64,000 nt of DNA from Atrichornis clamosus (Eukaryota > Chordata > Aves > Passeriformes > Menuridae). The stretch is from positions 140,947 through 204,946 of the forward strand of contig WBMZ01002998.1 in the NCBI GenBank assembly GCA_013400975.1, written 5' to 3'. The notes under the pieces are model-generated. The model was not told the origin of the DNA, did not search any database, and saw only the letters and a program-made list of their open reading frames with translations. Each line of letters opens with the position of its first letter. The stretch's first letter is position 1. Of the stretch, positions 1 through 14,304 are shown one piece after another. Both the position numbers and the translations under genes were made by a program.

Positions 1-400
1 GAGGTCTGTGCCAGCACCAAGCCTCTGCAGTGGGAGAGCTGAACTGCTGATCGTTCAAGCTCCCTGCATTTCTCTGACATGCCCCTCAGAGAGACGTTTG
101 CCCGACAACTTTGGGATCAGATGTCCCCTTACTGACTTGATAACATCAGGCCTTGGGGTTTTTTTCTTAATGGAAGTAAAATAATTCCAGCTTTTTTTAA
201 AAGCTGGACCCAGGCCGAGACTGTCGGAAGTAAAAATAGCCGAGTATGCAGAGGCGACAGCACACAGAGTCAGGTTTAGTTTCTCTTTTATTTTCTGGGG
301 ACTAAAAATACTCTTAAAAGCTCTGTGAAGTTAAGCCCTGGCCAGTGGGAAATGCAGTCGAGGCCCAATATCAGCTGTCGCGTCAAATTACTAGCCTCAC
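1..400. promoter_or_regulatory. Candidate conserved regulatory block in intron 3
   Basis: The block holds two near-matches to MEF2 sites (GTAAAAATAG at about 230, CTAAAAATAC at about 302), the 21-base hairpin at 187-207 and scattered CpGs unusual for the surrounding intron. There is no repeat signature. The call is by look only, since no alignment was possible. It may be an enhancer, or nothing. Confidence 0.25.
187..207. repeat. Perfect 9-bp inverted repeat (hairpin)
   Basis: CCAGCTTTT (187-195) and AAAAGCTGG (199-207) are exact reverse complements separated by TTT. In RNA from either strand this would form a short stem-loop. It sits in a block of intron 3 that may be conserved. Confidence 0.85.
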
Positions 401-3400
401 CTCACTTTCCATTGAGTCCTATCACATGCCCATGAATTGATAGGAACAGAAAGATTTATCTTGCCAAAAGAGCTAACGGAGGAGCCAAGCTTCAGGGTTT
501 TCATGGCACAATATGTGTCTAGACCAGGAAGGACACAACCAAAGGGAACACAGGGCAAGTGCTGGCCAGGAAGCAATGGCAAAAGGGCTGCTTTTGCTGA
601 GCTTGCCTGATACACTAGCCAGGTCCTGTGTCCACTGCCCACCTAATCCTTGAGCTGCAGTTTCCACACCAATACAGCCTGCTTGCTCTCCCAGGGTCTG
701 AGCTGGGGTGGTGCTCTGTAGCTAAAAGAGATGCTTCTGTCCCCAGAAGCTGCAGTCCAAAGTACATGGATTGGCACTGGCCAAGGAAACTGGAAGGTAT
801 AGGCTAAGAGCAGAGAAGAAAGAAAGAAAGGGAGGAGGGTTGTACCCAAGGTGTCTCCTACAGAATTTTCCTCTTCATTTCTGCTCTGAACTTCAGGAGA
901 GACAACAGGATGTGGTGATGGGATGAGTGAGCCAGGAAAAAGCCTATCAAGGAAATAGAGAGCAGAGATGATCATAAAAGTCAGGCTTGCCAAGATGGAG
1001 AAAGAAATAGACTATAGGGAAAAGCATCTCTGCCTAATAGGAATGGAGAGGCTGCAAACTTACTAGGCTCTCTTTTGTTACTCAGATTCCAGCTTGGGAA
1101 GGAGAAAAGACCCCTTTATACTATTAGGTTCTTATGCTGTGGCAGAAAGAGGCCAGCCCCTAGACAGTCTTCTGGTAGGTGACTGATGCGATTACCCAAG
1201 TCATTTGAAACACAGAAAAGCAACTTGAGGGTCACAGGTTAGCACAGCCAGAAGAACCCAACAACCAGCCTGGTGCAGGTGAACAAGCCTGGAAATTACC
1301 CTTGGAAAGAGAGGGTAGGGAACTAGCCTGGGGAGGAGGGGCAGTGGAGATGAAAATCCATCTCACGTGTTACAAGGGCCTACAAAGAGATTAGATCAGT
1401 CCAAGTAGGATGCTGCAGCCTCTTCCACCTTTGATGTTTTCAGGATTATGTTAGTCAGGTAGGAAAGTTCCTTTGCTGTCGGGCAGGCTGAAGAGTCCCT
1501 GGACTCAGAGAGAGAGGTTAGCCCTATGATGCCTGATGATACCTGGTCCCAGAGGCTCTCACATGCCTTGGAGCAGTGACACAAGGCCAGCTTCACACAC
1601 ACAGAAACACAAGCAGCATGTCCCAAGTGGTTGGTCCAAAGTGTACAGAATCAGGTGTAACCCAGACAGCCTGCAAACCAGTCCTTCTCCTCTGCCAATG
1701 CCAGCTGCATGGCTGCCAGCCCTGCAGAGCAGCATTAGCCACTGCTGTCTCTCAAATGTACATCTTCCTTCCCATGCTGAGCCGCTCTCACTTTGCTCCC
1801 CCAGTCACTTTGGAAACTCAGGAATTAACAAGGGCTTCAAGGGTAAATGGAAACAAAGAACACCTCAGTACCTTGTTCTCTGCAATAACTCTCTCTAATA
1901 AGCCCCACATTCACACATTCACCCTGTGTCCATGGTCCATGCAAACGTTCTCCTTTGATTGCTTTCCCCCCCCAGCCTCCAAACAGTCCGAAGCAGGCCA
2001 GCAGCTCTCTTGGTTATGTCACCCATGGCCACAATGCCTGCACAGCAGCAGGCTGAGGGGCACTGTGCAAAAACAACGGATGTAGGCACATGCCTGCTAG
2101 GAAAAGACCACGGTTACCTATCACAACAGGACCAAAAAGATTACAAAGCCTCGGCCCCAGTGACTTTCCAAGAGGTAGAGCACAGAAATAAAGACCCAAA
2201 GGGGTGTTTGATGTCTAGAGGATCTGGCAGCCCTGGGTGTGATTTAACTCACCTTACTTTAGACTTTGATAGCTCCCTTCTGTGCACCTGGGCTTCCTGC
2301 ACAGGCAATAGAGAAGAAGGCACTTCCACATTCAGCTCACTGGCCAGACACTTACTTGAGGAGGAGTGATGACGGATACTTCTCTTCATTGACTACCAAG
2401 AGAAACCCTGCGGGGTCAAACTAATACCTTTTCTAGTCCAGTTTTCTGTCTCAGTCTATTTAGGTGGAGCATATTTTGGAACAGGTAGAAGAGCATAAAC
2501 ATGGATCAAGAACAACAATTTTTGATATATGACACAATGGAGAGGCCCCCACCACTACACGAAAGGAGTTCTACTTGTGATAGAGATCCACAGAGGCAAC
2601 AGAGTTAGAGCCACCAACACAGCATGCTCTGCTTTGGCCAGCCTCTTACAGCAACCCTGCTTGAGCCTTGAAGCATCTCCGCAAAGTCCTCACCTCAGCA
2701 GTGGATTTTCTAATGCTAAGAACTACTGTCCACTTATTATTTAATTCTTAAATTTGAACAGCTTTGCCAGACAATTCTGAGTAAAGGCCCCCTCAGGATA
2801 CCCTGCAGCCCGAGGGCTGGCAGTCTTCAAAGGTGAGTCAGGGGAAGGGATTGGGAATCTCAGCAGAGCTGAGTCAGTGGGGCACACAGGTCACCAGAGG
2901 CACATGCCTTAAGTTACTCTAGAGCAGTGGGACATATATTCAGTCCCATCCCATTCTTGCTTACCTTGAAGAATCTTACCTGCGGTATTGTCAGAATTGC
3001 CTAAAAGCTTCTACGACAATGGTTGGGATCTAAAAATCCCTGGATGGTTGTTGCAGTTTTTATCAGCTTCCTCTTTTCCATACATGTCGTAAGAGCACTA
3101 AGAACAATTTTTGGTGACAAAATGCATAAAGTGTTTATTGTAAAGCTGTGTAGAGGTGATGCCTCTCTGAACCCACTTAGATGTATATTGATGGAGCCTG
3201 GACTTCATGTTTGAGAGAATGGAGATTTTGCTAGGTGTGGCAAGAACCACAAAATTCAAAATTAATGGGAGGAACCAAACTAAACAGATTCATAATCCGT
3301 TAGATAAGGGAGAAGGTGTAGGGATGGTCCTGGATGTGCCATTCTTATGTCCAGAAAACAGATACCAAGTGCCCTTAGCCCAGTGTGTGCTTTATGGACA

Positions 3401-5952
3401 GCCCATCTGCAGGAAGCCTCCTTTTGGAGAGTTACTGTCACCCTGCCAAAGGAAGCACATGCTCTCTGTCATACCTCAGCTCCAGCCACACTGCAAATGC
3501 TCAACTCGTGCCTTGGAAAATAGTTGGGTGTGGATGATATAGACATCATGATGCCACTCACTGCTCCCGGAGATCCTATTTCAAAGCACAGGGGGTTGCC
3601 TGTCTGTTTTTAAACGCAAGGATATTTTAGAGAAAGAAAAATCATTTTTTCATTCTCTTTTTTCATTTGGATACCTCCAATAGTGATATTTCTGGCAGCG
3701 GCTGGAGGCAGAATACTCTATAAATACAAAGCCATTAAATTGCACACAGCAGCAACCTGATCGGGGCTACCTTTTAATTTCCTGACATGAGCTGGCCACT
3801 AACCCAATTACCCAGGGTCCCCGGAGGAGCCCTCATCCTTCCCAGGAAGCACAGAGCAAGAACCCAAGCATATTGCAGGGATGTCAGCTGAGCTTTCACT
3901 GAAATCAAATATCTTTTTGAGAACACATGGTCTGGAAGCAGGAATGGGGGCAGGAGGGAGAAGCTGCTGGAAACACTTTACTCCACTGAGTAAAGATTGA
4001 TTCTTTCACCTGAAAACAGAAATTAAACACTCTCCATTTGGTTACGTTGCTGAAAAGGAGCTCTGCTGTTGATTCAGTGATCTGGATTTTAGTAGAGAAT
4101 GAAGGCAAAGTTATAACTGGAAGTAGTCTGAAATCACCAATGCTTGGAATCTCTTTTTCAGATACTAGATGACTGCATCAAATTTACAACATCACAGAGC
4201 CAAGTCTGTCCAGGATAACAGATTTGATTCCTTGCGAAAAGTTTACGACATCAGCAGCTCATGAGGGAAACAGAAGAGTTAGGAATAAACACCAGGGCAA
4301 TTCCACTGACTACAGGGTTTTCTAATCAGCCAGCATCTTGAAGAGGAGAAGCATGGATTTAAGAGATAGCTGTTTCCGAAATTCGGAGATTACAGTCTCA
4401 CCATCTCTAAACTGGGGACCACCTACCAGCATTCACAGAGATGCAGGCATTTAGGTAATAAAAGGGTTACCAGGTTATTGCAAGTTTCTGGGAGGCGGGG
4501 TATTCCCAAAGGCACCAGGGACAAGAGGGAAAGCGGAACAATTAACAGGAAGATGAGCCTATGAACTTTGTGGCCCTCTTCTGTTGGCTTCTCTTTTCTG
4601 TTTCACTGCCTGGTGCTGCAGTGTCAGTATCCACATATTCCACCCATCATTACATCAGAAATAATGTTAGACAGACAGGAGTTCAAGAACTTAGGAGAAT
4701 TTGTAACAAAGAATTTGGGTTCCCTGTTGAATTTTAGTATGTTGTCTAGCATTTCTCATGGAAATACATTAGGAGCAAAGGAACAAAGCCTGGGAAAGGA
4801 ATGGTTGTACCTGGAATTACTACACCACAACAGATCCAGTTCTGTGAAGAAAGAGAATCATACAGATAAGATAAATCACATGTCTTTACTGGATAATTGC
4901 CTAACCTCTCTTGCTGTTAAAAAGCCTCCCTTTTCTGCATCCAGATCAAGACTATATTCCTCTACCTTCTGTCCTTGCATATGTAGAGTTCATCCCCACC
5001 ACACAAGAAATAGCTCCTGGGTGACCCCTGAGAGCCAGGAGGCTAGGCCTGAGGACAACTTACCTTCAAAGAAATTCAGAGTGGGGCAAAGCACCTTGTA
5101 CAGGGCAGGTTTCCTATTCCAGGAATCCCCACTCCTGCTTTTGGCACATGAAATGCATGAAGATCTGGGGGACTTCTATCTTTTACTTTCTAAAATAAGG
5201 TAAACCTGGTCTATCCCAGGATACAACTCCAAGGCCTTTTCAGTCTTTGCCCTCTTTTTTGAAAGCCAACCAATGATGTCTGCAATAAACTGGGCAGAAG
5301 CCACTCATATGTCTCAGAAAGTTGCTCTTAAGACTCAGTCATAAGCGGGACTCTGAGGAAACAAGTCTCAGCACTGGCAGGGAGCAGAAGACAACAGAAC
5401 TTCAGCTACATAATACACATTATTTCTATTAAGAAGGAAAACAAGACTCAAAGGCTGGTGGAATAATGGATGGCATCTCAATGTCTGAGTGAGATTTTTT
5501 TTTTTAGACAGTTTTTTTCCGTGCTGTACAGTTTGCCACTGTGTGATGTGATGCAATTCCACGTACATGCACTTCATGAAAGCATCTAGTGACCCAGCCT
5601 TGCTTCCTTTTCAGAACTGTTTATGCTCCACCTTGGTCTCTGCAGATGTGCCAGCACAGAACAGGGAAAACACAGCTTTAGAAATAATACAATCCTTTGA
5701 AGTAAAAGTTCTGCAGGGCTTCCACAACAGCAAAGGACCAAATGCCCAGACAACAGCCAGACTGCTCTATTTGGTATGATATGGTTTGATATGTCTGGTA
5801 TTGCCTCTCCTCCACTTGCCTGTCTGTCATTTCCAGCCAAAGATGAATTCTGTAATGACAGGCCTTGATGTGTCATTGCACCTCACCTATTATTCCCATC
5901 CCTCTTCTGATGATCTCAGAACATTTCCCTTTCATAGTCTGTACTGCATTTA

Positions 5953-6990
5953 TGTGATAAGGCTTTGGTAGCAGGGGACTGCAGGTGTGCCTTATGTGAG
6001 AAGACACCAGAAACTGCCCCTATGTCAGCCAGAGTCAGCTCCAGACAGCTCTAAAATGCACCCATCGCTGCCCAAAGCTCAGCCCATCAGCGATTGTGGT
6101 GGTGCCTCTGTGATAACACATTCTAGAAAGGGTAAAAGCAGCTGAGAGAGAGGCATGAGAAAATACTGGAGAAACAGCCCTATAGATACCAAGGTCAGAG
6201 AAGAAGGAGGGAGAGGAGGTACCCCAGGTGCCAGAGGATATTTCCCTGCAGTCCATGGTTAAGACCATGATGAAGCAAGTTGTCCTCCTGCAGCCCATGG
6301 AGAACCACAGTAGTGCAGATAGCCACACTGCAGGCGTGCAGGACCCCACAGGGAGCAGGACGTGCCCTGAAGAAATTACAGCTTGTGGGAAGTCTGTGCT
6401 GGAGCAGGCTCCTGGTAGGAGCTGTGGCCCTTGGAGAGGAGCCCATACAGGAGCAGGTTTTCTGGTGGGTACCTACACTGAAGCAGTTTGTTCCTGAAGG
6501 ACTGTACCCCATGGAAAGGACCCACGCTGGAGTCTATAGGAAGGACTTATATTGGTAAGTTCATGAAAGACTGTACCCTGTGCAAGGGGCCCCACACTAG
6601 TGCGGGAGAAAAATGTGAGGAGGAAAGAGCAGCAGAGATGAAGTGCTATACCCTGCCCACTAACCCCCAGTCCCTACTCACCAGTGCTGCTCGAGGTGAA
6701 GGAAGTGGGTGTCAGGAGTGAGTTGAGCCTCAGAAGAAGCAGAAGTGGAAGGAAAGTGGTCTTGGGTTTGTTTTTATTTCTTAATATCCTACTGTCTTAT
6801 TAACGGGAAATAAATTAAATTAATTTTCCCTAAGTCGAGTTTTGCCTGTGACAGTAATTGCTGAATGATCTCCTTGTCACTATCTCAACCCACAAGCTTT
6901 TTCAACATGTTTGCTCCCTCTGTCCTGCTGAGGATGGAGAATGAGAAAGCAACTTGGTGGGCACCCAATGGCCTGCCAAGGTCAACCCAC
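5953..6990 (+). mobile_element. Diverged avian LTR (probable solo LTR of an endogenous retrovirus)
   Basis: This stretch matches, in order, an LTR that I recognise as common in bird genomes. It starts with a TG-led segment containing GCAGGGGACTGCAG. A U3-like region follows, with repeated GACTGTACCC...GGACCCACGCTGGAG units of about 68 bp. A polyadenylation signal AATAAA lies at 6809-6814, followed by TTAATTTTCCCTAAGTCGAG. A U5-like tail ends near CAACCCACCA. No gag, pol or env sequence flanks it, so it is probably a solo LTR or fragment. It lies antisense to ESRRB. Both ends are approximate, and no clear target-site duplication was found, which fits an old and eroded copy. Family recognition is from memory; I assign no family name. 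Confidence 0.7.
6809..6814 (+). terminator. LTR polyadenylation signal AATAAA
   Basis: A perfect AATAAA sits inside the LTR at the position expected for the end of U3 or the R region, in the element's own orientation. It is antisense to ESRRB and so should not truncate that transcript. It could end an antisense transcript crossing the element. Confidence 0.45.
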
Positions 6991-9780
6991 CAAACTGACA
7001 TAGAGAGAAGGAGTGACACCGCTGCCCTTATCATGATGCCACTCAGCAAGCTGACGTACAGGACTGCAACTTCAGAGAGGCAGCAGAAGTGTGGAGGGCA
7101 AAGTTGTGAGGTCATGTTTAACCAGCCAACCAATGTCCAAAATAAAACCTCTCAGCCCACATACAGAAGCCATGTGTCATCTGAAATTACATCTGCCTCT
7201 TGAAGACAAGCAAATTGCTGTAGAACAGAAAGGCTATGGGTGGCTAGAGCGTGAATGGCAAGGGTATATTCTTCCTAAAGCTGACAAGGTATATGGAGTT
7301 TTTAAAAGAGACCTGCCAAACTGCTGAAATTTCTCTATCCATCATTCCAGAAAGCCAGAGAGATCTAGATGTACCCTGTAGAGCCCAGAGTTAAAGAACT
7401 ACACCTGGTTATTTTAGGCACAAGACAGACAGTGATGGGAGCAAAGAGAGGCAATGGAGTGGGTAAACCCAGGGATGCCCAGCTCTGAACAATGCCTCTC
7501 TTCTACAAGTTGCAGGGCACACTTTCCTTCAGTGGCCATTCCCACTGGACTAGGGAATGTGTCTACACAGACGTATATGTAGGTATCATCTTCTCCATTT
7601 GGGGTGAGCAGTGTCACAGGTAGCTCAGATTTCCCTGATTTTTACAGAGCAAAGGGGCATGCACTTCTACTGGACAAAGCTGTGAAGATGCCCATCTCCC
7701 ACTGCCTGCAGGCTGGTGCTTCAGCAAGGCCAAGAGCAGCAGAGCACAGGTTTTCTGGGGACAGCGCCTCTCCACAGGAGCACTGGGACTGGAGTCTGCG
7801 GGAATCCTGGACTCCAGATTCATGATCTTCCCATATTAGCCTGCTAGGGCTAATTAATGCTCTCTAGGGGCACACTCCAGATGGAAGGGGAAAAAGAGAG
7901 ACAGGCAGCCAGACAGGCCAACACTTCAGACATCTGAGCCAGTTGGGCTCCATGGGCAGAGCTTTCTGCTTGCCACTTTCCCCAGTGAGCGTTGCCTGCC
8001 CTGCAGCGTCACGCCAGGAGAACGTGAGACAGCAAAGCTCTGGTGTCCGTGAAGTTCCCTTGTTGCAATACATTGATCAGAGCTCTCTTAAAGAAAGTGG
8101 CCTGGATATCTGAGACACCTATTGATTGCTCCATTGGCTTTCTTCCTGCCCTGATCCTCATTCACTCAGCATTGCCTGAATAACATGCACTTCTATGTTA
8201 GGGGCAGTCTCCCCAGATCTTAAAGGGCTACATTCACAGCTTTTTGCCAAGCTGCAGCCCATGCAGGGAGGAGAGATACCTGGTGACCCTTATATGCAGA
8301 CCCCAAGGGGAGGGCCTAAGTCTCTCCTGCAGCATCAAGCCAAGCATTTCAAGTGTAAGGCAGAGCTTGAAGTCATGGTTATTTATTTTTGTCATCTTTG
8401 AGTACTGATGGCTTTTGCTTGAAGAAGGCTCACGTCACATGCCCAGCAAGCAGAAGGTGGTATGTACATCATGTATGGCAACAATAACCAGGAAAATGAG
8501 AAGAAGTCATGAAGCCTTTCATTAGTTACTAATGGAGTATCATATTCTTCTTGAGCAAAAGGATAGTTTCTTTACCAAGAAACGTCTCCACTAAGTTACA
8601 AGTCCAATGCCAAGCACATCAAGGAGAAACCTGCAAAGAGAAGAACTGGTTTCTAGATCTTGCCTTTAACTAAAAGACTGTTTTTCTCCAAACTCGTGAT
8701 AATTAAGCGGGAGAAAGAATATGGCTTAGCAACCTGCCATGCATGAGCCCAGGGATGAAGAGAGACACTGAGGCAAAGTAGGGTGGGGAACTACTGAAAG
8801 GAAAAATAATCACAGCTCAAATATCAAGAGACATCTTGTCCCAATGAGTGTTTGGAGACTGCAGAATAGGCTCTCTGGGGAAACAAAAACATCAGGGATT
8901 TATAAAAACAGTTAAACTACTAGAATGGTACAGCTGGGAATACTCGTGCCTTGACAGAGAAAAGGATGGATGAGCTAATAGGATGACAGATCAGAGATGG
9001 AAAAGACCAATGAACCTTTTCTAATCCAAAATCCCATGTCAATTCTGCATTTTGAGCAAGTCAAACAATTATGGATGTGCTCTTTCTAGAAACTCCTGGC
9101 TCTGTGGAGACCAAATAGTGTAAAACCACTTTTCTCCCTTCTTGGATTTGGCTTTTAAAGATGTGTATTGATTGACTTCTGTATACTAATACTTTGTGCT
9201 TCCACCAGGCTTCACATAAAGTTAACTAATCGGTCCTCACAATCCTTTTGCGAAGCAGAGCAGTATGACCCTTATATCTCATCTTGGGAAACTGAGCAAA
9301 AGAAAGAGAAAAATACATGCCTACCCAACAGCACTTGACCATTCTGTGTTAGGACACAGGAACTCTATTTGCAGATTGCTAATATAGTCTCCTCTGCTCT
9401 TCGTGATATTACCATGTGCTCTTGTGCTATCAATAAATCTTTATACTGTATATTCCACAGCTCTAAATATTATGGACAGGATCACAGAAACACTAACATC
9501 AGTAGCAAACCACCCTTCCCCAGTGACTTTTATGATGCCTGATCAATCCTTATATGAATAACTAAATACGCTTCAGCACAAAAGCAGCCACAGAGTCAAA
9601 TCTCAGTTTGCCATGAGTAGTATCCCACAGGGTTCAGGAGTTCAGGCAAAGCATGGTGTGAATGAATTTACATTGCTTTCCAGCCTAACTCTCATCTGGA
9701 AGGAATTAACTGTTTTCACAGAACTTGGAGGCTAAGACACAAAACCCTTCACAGGATCCTGCACTGAACAGTGTTGAACT

Positions 9781-9826
9781 CCCAGAACTGGAAGCAGAAG
9801 ACATCCCAGAACTGGAAGCAGCACAG
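9781..9826. repeat. Short direct repeat, 24-bp period
   Basis: CCCAGAACTGGAAGCAG occurs at 9781 and again at 9805, a two-copy tandem repeat with slightly diverged spacers. It lies in intron 3 and has no recognised function. Confidence 0.85.
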
Positions 9827-11311
9827 TCAGCAGACCAGCACTGAATCCTGTGACTATGCTCCCCCAGTTTCCAGCTGCAGGAGGCTCAACTGCTTGGATG
9901 CAGGGCAGCACAGACAAAGGCAGCCAGCAAGCCTGGACCCATGCTGCTGCTCTGTGGAATGACTGGAGCCACTACAGCCTTTTAAAGTTGTTATGGGATT
10001 CATATGAATAGGGTACAGTGCATTAATAACCTGGGCTTCTACTAAAGCCAGTGTCACTAGTGTGTATTGGCATACCCACTAGTGTGTGGGTAAGGGGACA
10101 CTTCCCCTCCCTGAACTCCCACATAAAGAGATGCAGGTTTCCAGGTTTCCCTCTCCAACTACAAAGTAGGTGCCTCCCTCCCAGTAGGAGACCAAGATCC
10201 TCTGAGTCTACCACCTCTATGCCTAGGTCAGGGAGGGCCGGACTACACAAGTCTGTGTGTCCTCCCCTTAGTACCTGGTGTGCTCTAGAAGGAAGATATC
10301 TAACCACAGAAACTGCACATCCATCAAAGAACAAAACGGGTTTAATATCTAATCTACATTCTTAACAACACTGGTTGCCATCAACCCGCCTCTCAAGAAA
10401 TGAGAGAGCCCTAGTAAGAAGCAATCCACACTCAAGTGACATTGTACAATTCATCACCAGCTGCTGTGATTTTATGACCTGGAAGAAAGTTGTGTGCTGG
10501 CATCTTGGCTTCAGCATACAGGACTTGTGCAGACCATATCCAGTTGCAGTTCCTTGTGGTTAAGCTGAGGGGACCATGCTCTGCTGGTACAGCAATGCAC
10601 ATGTAATGCTTCTCCTTCCTTTCCCCTCCTCCCCTCACTGCCTTTTCCAGAAGAACCCAAGGGAAACAAAGCTTTAAAGTCAATTCACAAGAATGTGTTT
10701 AATTGCCACTGAATTCCCTCTGGTTCATCTTGAATGGACAAGGATTGAGAAGGGAGGAAAAACAGCACAAGAAAGAAGCTGAACAGATCAATAGGCTGAG
10801 CACAACACAGGTTGAGCATACAGGGCAGGGGACCCACAGCTCCCAGACAAACCTGTGCTACCAACCATCTTCAGAAAGTCTCCTGAGTGGTAATACGGGC
10901 AGACCTTCATTGCACACTGTGCCATAGCTTTGCATTAACTCCATCCTTCCCTTACACAGTGCACCAACCCAGCCATGATCACAAAAGAGTCTCTCCTCCT
11001 CACACCTGGGGGTAAGAAGAGCAATACCCTCCAGCCCGAGGTTCACTTGGGAAAGGAAATGGTCTGGCACCATCAGCTTCCAGTTACTTGTCAAATTTAC
11101 AAGTACTAGAAATAATATCCTAGCATGAGAGTGTTGACTAGAACCACTCTCCTCTCTGGACTGTCCTCTTCGTCACTGCCCATCCTGACTCTTTTACAAA
11201 GTCTTTAAAAAGATACCTTCAGAAAGACAGAGAGGGCAAGCATGTAGTTAGCCTAGGAGATTCTGCAAGGCCTGGAATCCCAGGCACTGTTGGGACAGAG
11301 AAAAATTCTCA

Positions 11312-11467
<156 letters not shown>

Positions 11468-14223
11468 TCACCCAGGAATCGCATTTTCCCCAAGGACCCA
11501 GGGACAGGCTGTAGTCTCCAGATACTCCCACTACCATCAGTCTGTGTATGTTGTAGGTTTGCTCGCTCATTTGCACGCATATCCTCTGACACTACAGCCA
11601 GCTGACCTAGCCCAAGGGGCTGATTGCAGTGCTGGGCTTTCAGACACAACGTTCTCAGGGTGTGTCATCATCCTTTGTGCTGCACCCTTTGTAACCTGGC
11701 CTGTTCCTTGAAGTCCAGGGCTGAGAGTGGGAGCAGTTCAGACATTTAGCAGCACTTCCTTTGCTGCCAGTCTTGCTCCACTTCTGTGGGATGGATGTCA
11801 CCCATCCTTTCTTGTCTTGCTTGGTGAACCAGGGATTTCAGAGACAGTATTTCTGCCTTTGCTTCCTTCTGCCCGCTGGCATACTACAGGTGGCACAGAA
11901 GCAGTAGGTCTGGATTGAGAAACACGGGTAAGATGTCCTGTAAAATGAATATGGGTTCTCTGTGCAAATCTTTACAGTTTTACTTTATTAGTCCTTGTGC
12001 ACCTGCCTCTCATCCCTTGGCACAGAACATTATCTTTTCTTTCCTCATTCCCTTTTATTTATAATCACCCTACGACACTGCCTCCAAGACAAAAAGAGAA
12101 AGAAGCATCTCAATTTTGATCACATCATATTTTATTATAAGCCAAGAATGTAAACTAAAACATGGATGCGAGGGTCTGGTATGAGGATGTAAGTGAAACT
12201 ATCCTGGATCACAGTGCAAGGCAACAGTTATTTAGTACTAGAAGACAACAAACAGAAATAGCTGTCTTCATCCTGCCGTTCACTTTGAGGTGATGTTTGT
12301 GAAGAGGGCTATTCAATGTTTGCTGCAGAGCTGGACTGGAAATCTAAGCTTGGCAGTGATGCATTGACAGTGACAATATATTTAAGGCAGTCTAGTTACT
12401 GGTAAATCAGGCAGCACTGAAAAGGGTATCTAATCTCTACAGTCAGTAGAACAATGGAAAAGCTGGTTTAATGGTTTAGAGCAGGAAACTGAGATTCAAT
12501 AGTTCAATCAGAGCTGTAGGGAGAAGCACAAGTAAGAGGTGAGAGAATACGAAGTATGGACTTCGTATACCCTCAGATTAGAAGCAGAGTTTACTAATAC
12601 TGGGATGGGACTTGATTTTTGTTCCTACTTCTGTAAAGGATTTTTATGTTTTTGTGCAAGACCATTCCCTCCTCTAAATAAAGATCAATAATCTGATACA
12701 TATCAATCGCTAGGGATGGTGACTAGACCTTGGGGCTAACTAAGCTGTTGGAAAGCTCCCTGGATTTCTGAGTGGAAAAACAGAGCACAAAATCAAAAGA
12801 AAGAAAGCATCATTTGATTTATCTCATTATGCTTGGCCCATGCTGGGTGAAACCCCAGGAGCACACAACCCCCAAAGCCTAAATGTGATCAGCCTGCTAG
12901 TTATAAACATTCTACCTCCTGCTTCTTGTTTTGTCACAAGACTTGCAAATTTCCCCTAAGCTTCAGTCCAGCCACCCCATTCGCCTCTCCATTGCTCATC
13001 TGCCCCTCAAAAGCAGTTTGTCTGCAGGAGCAGAGTGTGCCGCACAAGTTGCTTCCATTCAGGCTGTATTTCGTCATTGTGCAGCATCTGAATTTCAATA
13101 GCCAGCCATGTATCAACATTCTCAGAGAGCTGGAAATTGAGATTCAAGCTTGATCTCAAGGCAATAAACAAATTCCTGTTCTAGACACAGAGCTCCAGCA
13201 CATTACAGACCCATGAGTACGGTGGCCCTGATCTCATGATCAGACACTTGCTGTGCCCCACACAGGAAGGAACACAGCAGGAACAAACCTGGGAAAAAAC
13301 TCAGACACAATCTCACTTTGGAATGTTTTGACTTTGTTTCAATGCCAACATTTCTCACTAAAGCCAGGATCAGAGCTCTGGAGAGATGTAAGATTTCATA
13401 TTTTGTGGTCCAAAAGCCAAAAATTTGCCCCCTAACACAGAGACACTACAGCAAGGGCAACGAGCCTTTATAGGAGTGGGAGGCAGTGACAGCCCTCACG
13501 TTACAGCTCAAGGTTCCTTCACAGTGTCAAGCAGATCCCCAAGCTTCCCCATGCCTCTAGTCCCTGGATCCCTTGACAAGCAAAGTACTGGAAAGAGTCC
13601 ACAAAGCGGCATGATAACTAAATGTGACAGTGTCAGAGTACGTAGGTACTGGTTACCCTATACACACTGTATGTACAGCTCAAACAAGCAGTTCTCAAAG
13701 ACACGTCTGTACTGGGATCATGACTGCTAAAGGAACAGTAGGGGTGAGCACTGGGCAAACTCCCCTTCCTGGACACCAAGCAGTAGACACTATGTAGTCC
13801 AGCAGCCCTGCAGATTGCTGATTAGCATAGATGAAAAAATCCACCCAGCACTGGTGGGACATCCCATTCAGGATTCTTGTACACAGAACACAGGCTCATG
13901 TGCCTCTTCCGCACACTGTGCCCAGTCTAAAGGAAGAAATCACCAGCAGCTGTGTCTTACAGCTCTCTCTACAAGTGCAAATGCTACAGCTGAGGCCCAC
14001 TGTATGCTATTCACACAAGACAATGTTGCCAAAGTAAACAGAGTTTTATATCAGGCCCAAAAACAAGCTGTGTACTGCACGGACTGAGAGCCACAGCTGG
14101 GGGCAATACCTGCCATTATTGCAGGAAGCAGGGGCATCACCAGGGAAGGCACAATCAGCATCACCCAAGCAGAACTCGACTAAGAAAAACTATCGTCTCC
14201 AGGAGTTTAACAAAGTTCTCTGA

Positions 14224-14273
14224 TTTTTTTTCTTTTTTTTTTTTTTTTTTTTTNNNNNNNNNNNNNNNNNNNN

Positions 14274-14303
<30 letters not shown>
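14224..14303. repeat. Poly-T run with 20-base assembly gap
   Basis: About 30 T-dominated bases (one C at 14232) precede 20 N bases (14254-14273), and 30 T bases follow. The true length is unknown. On the minus strand this reads as a poly-A tail preceded about 20 bases upstream by CATAAA, a known variant polyadenylation signal. The flank could therefore be a retroposed transcript, but no source gene was recognised. Confidence 0.9.

Positions 14304-14304
<1 letters not shown>

Noticed and set aside
4568..5203. 211-codon plus-strand open frame in intron 3
   Set aside because: Longest stand-alone frame in the introns, but it has no recognisable domain, no promoter or splice context and low-complexity composition; a frame of this length can occur by chance in 64 kb searched in six frames.
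8980..9060. Weak resemblance to an old CR1 3' region
   Set aside because: Only a vague similarity over a few dozen bases, without the diagnostic tail.
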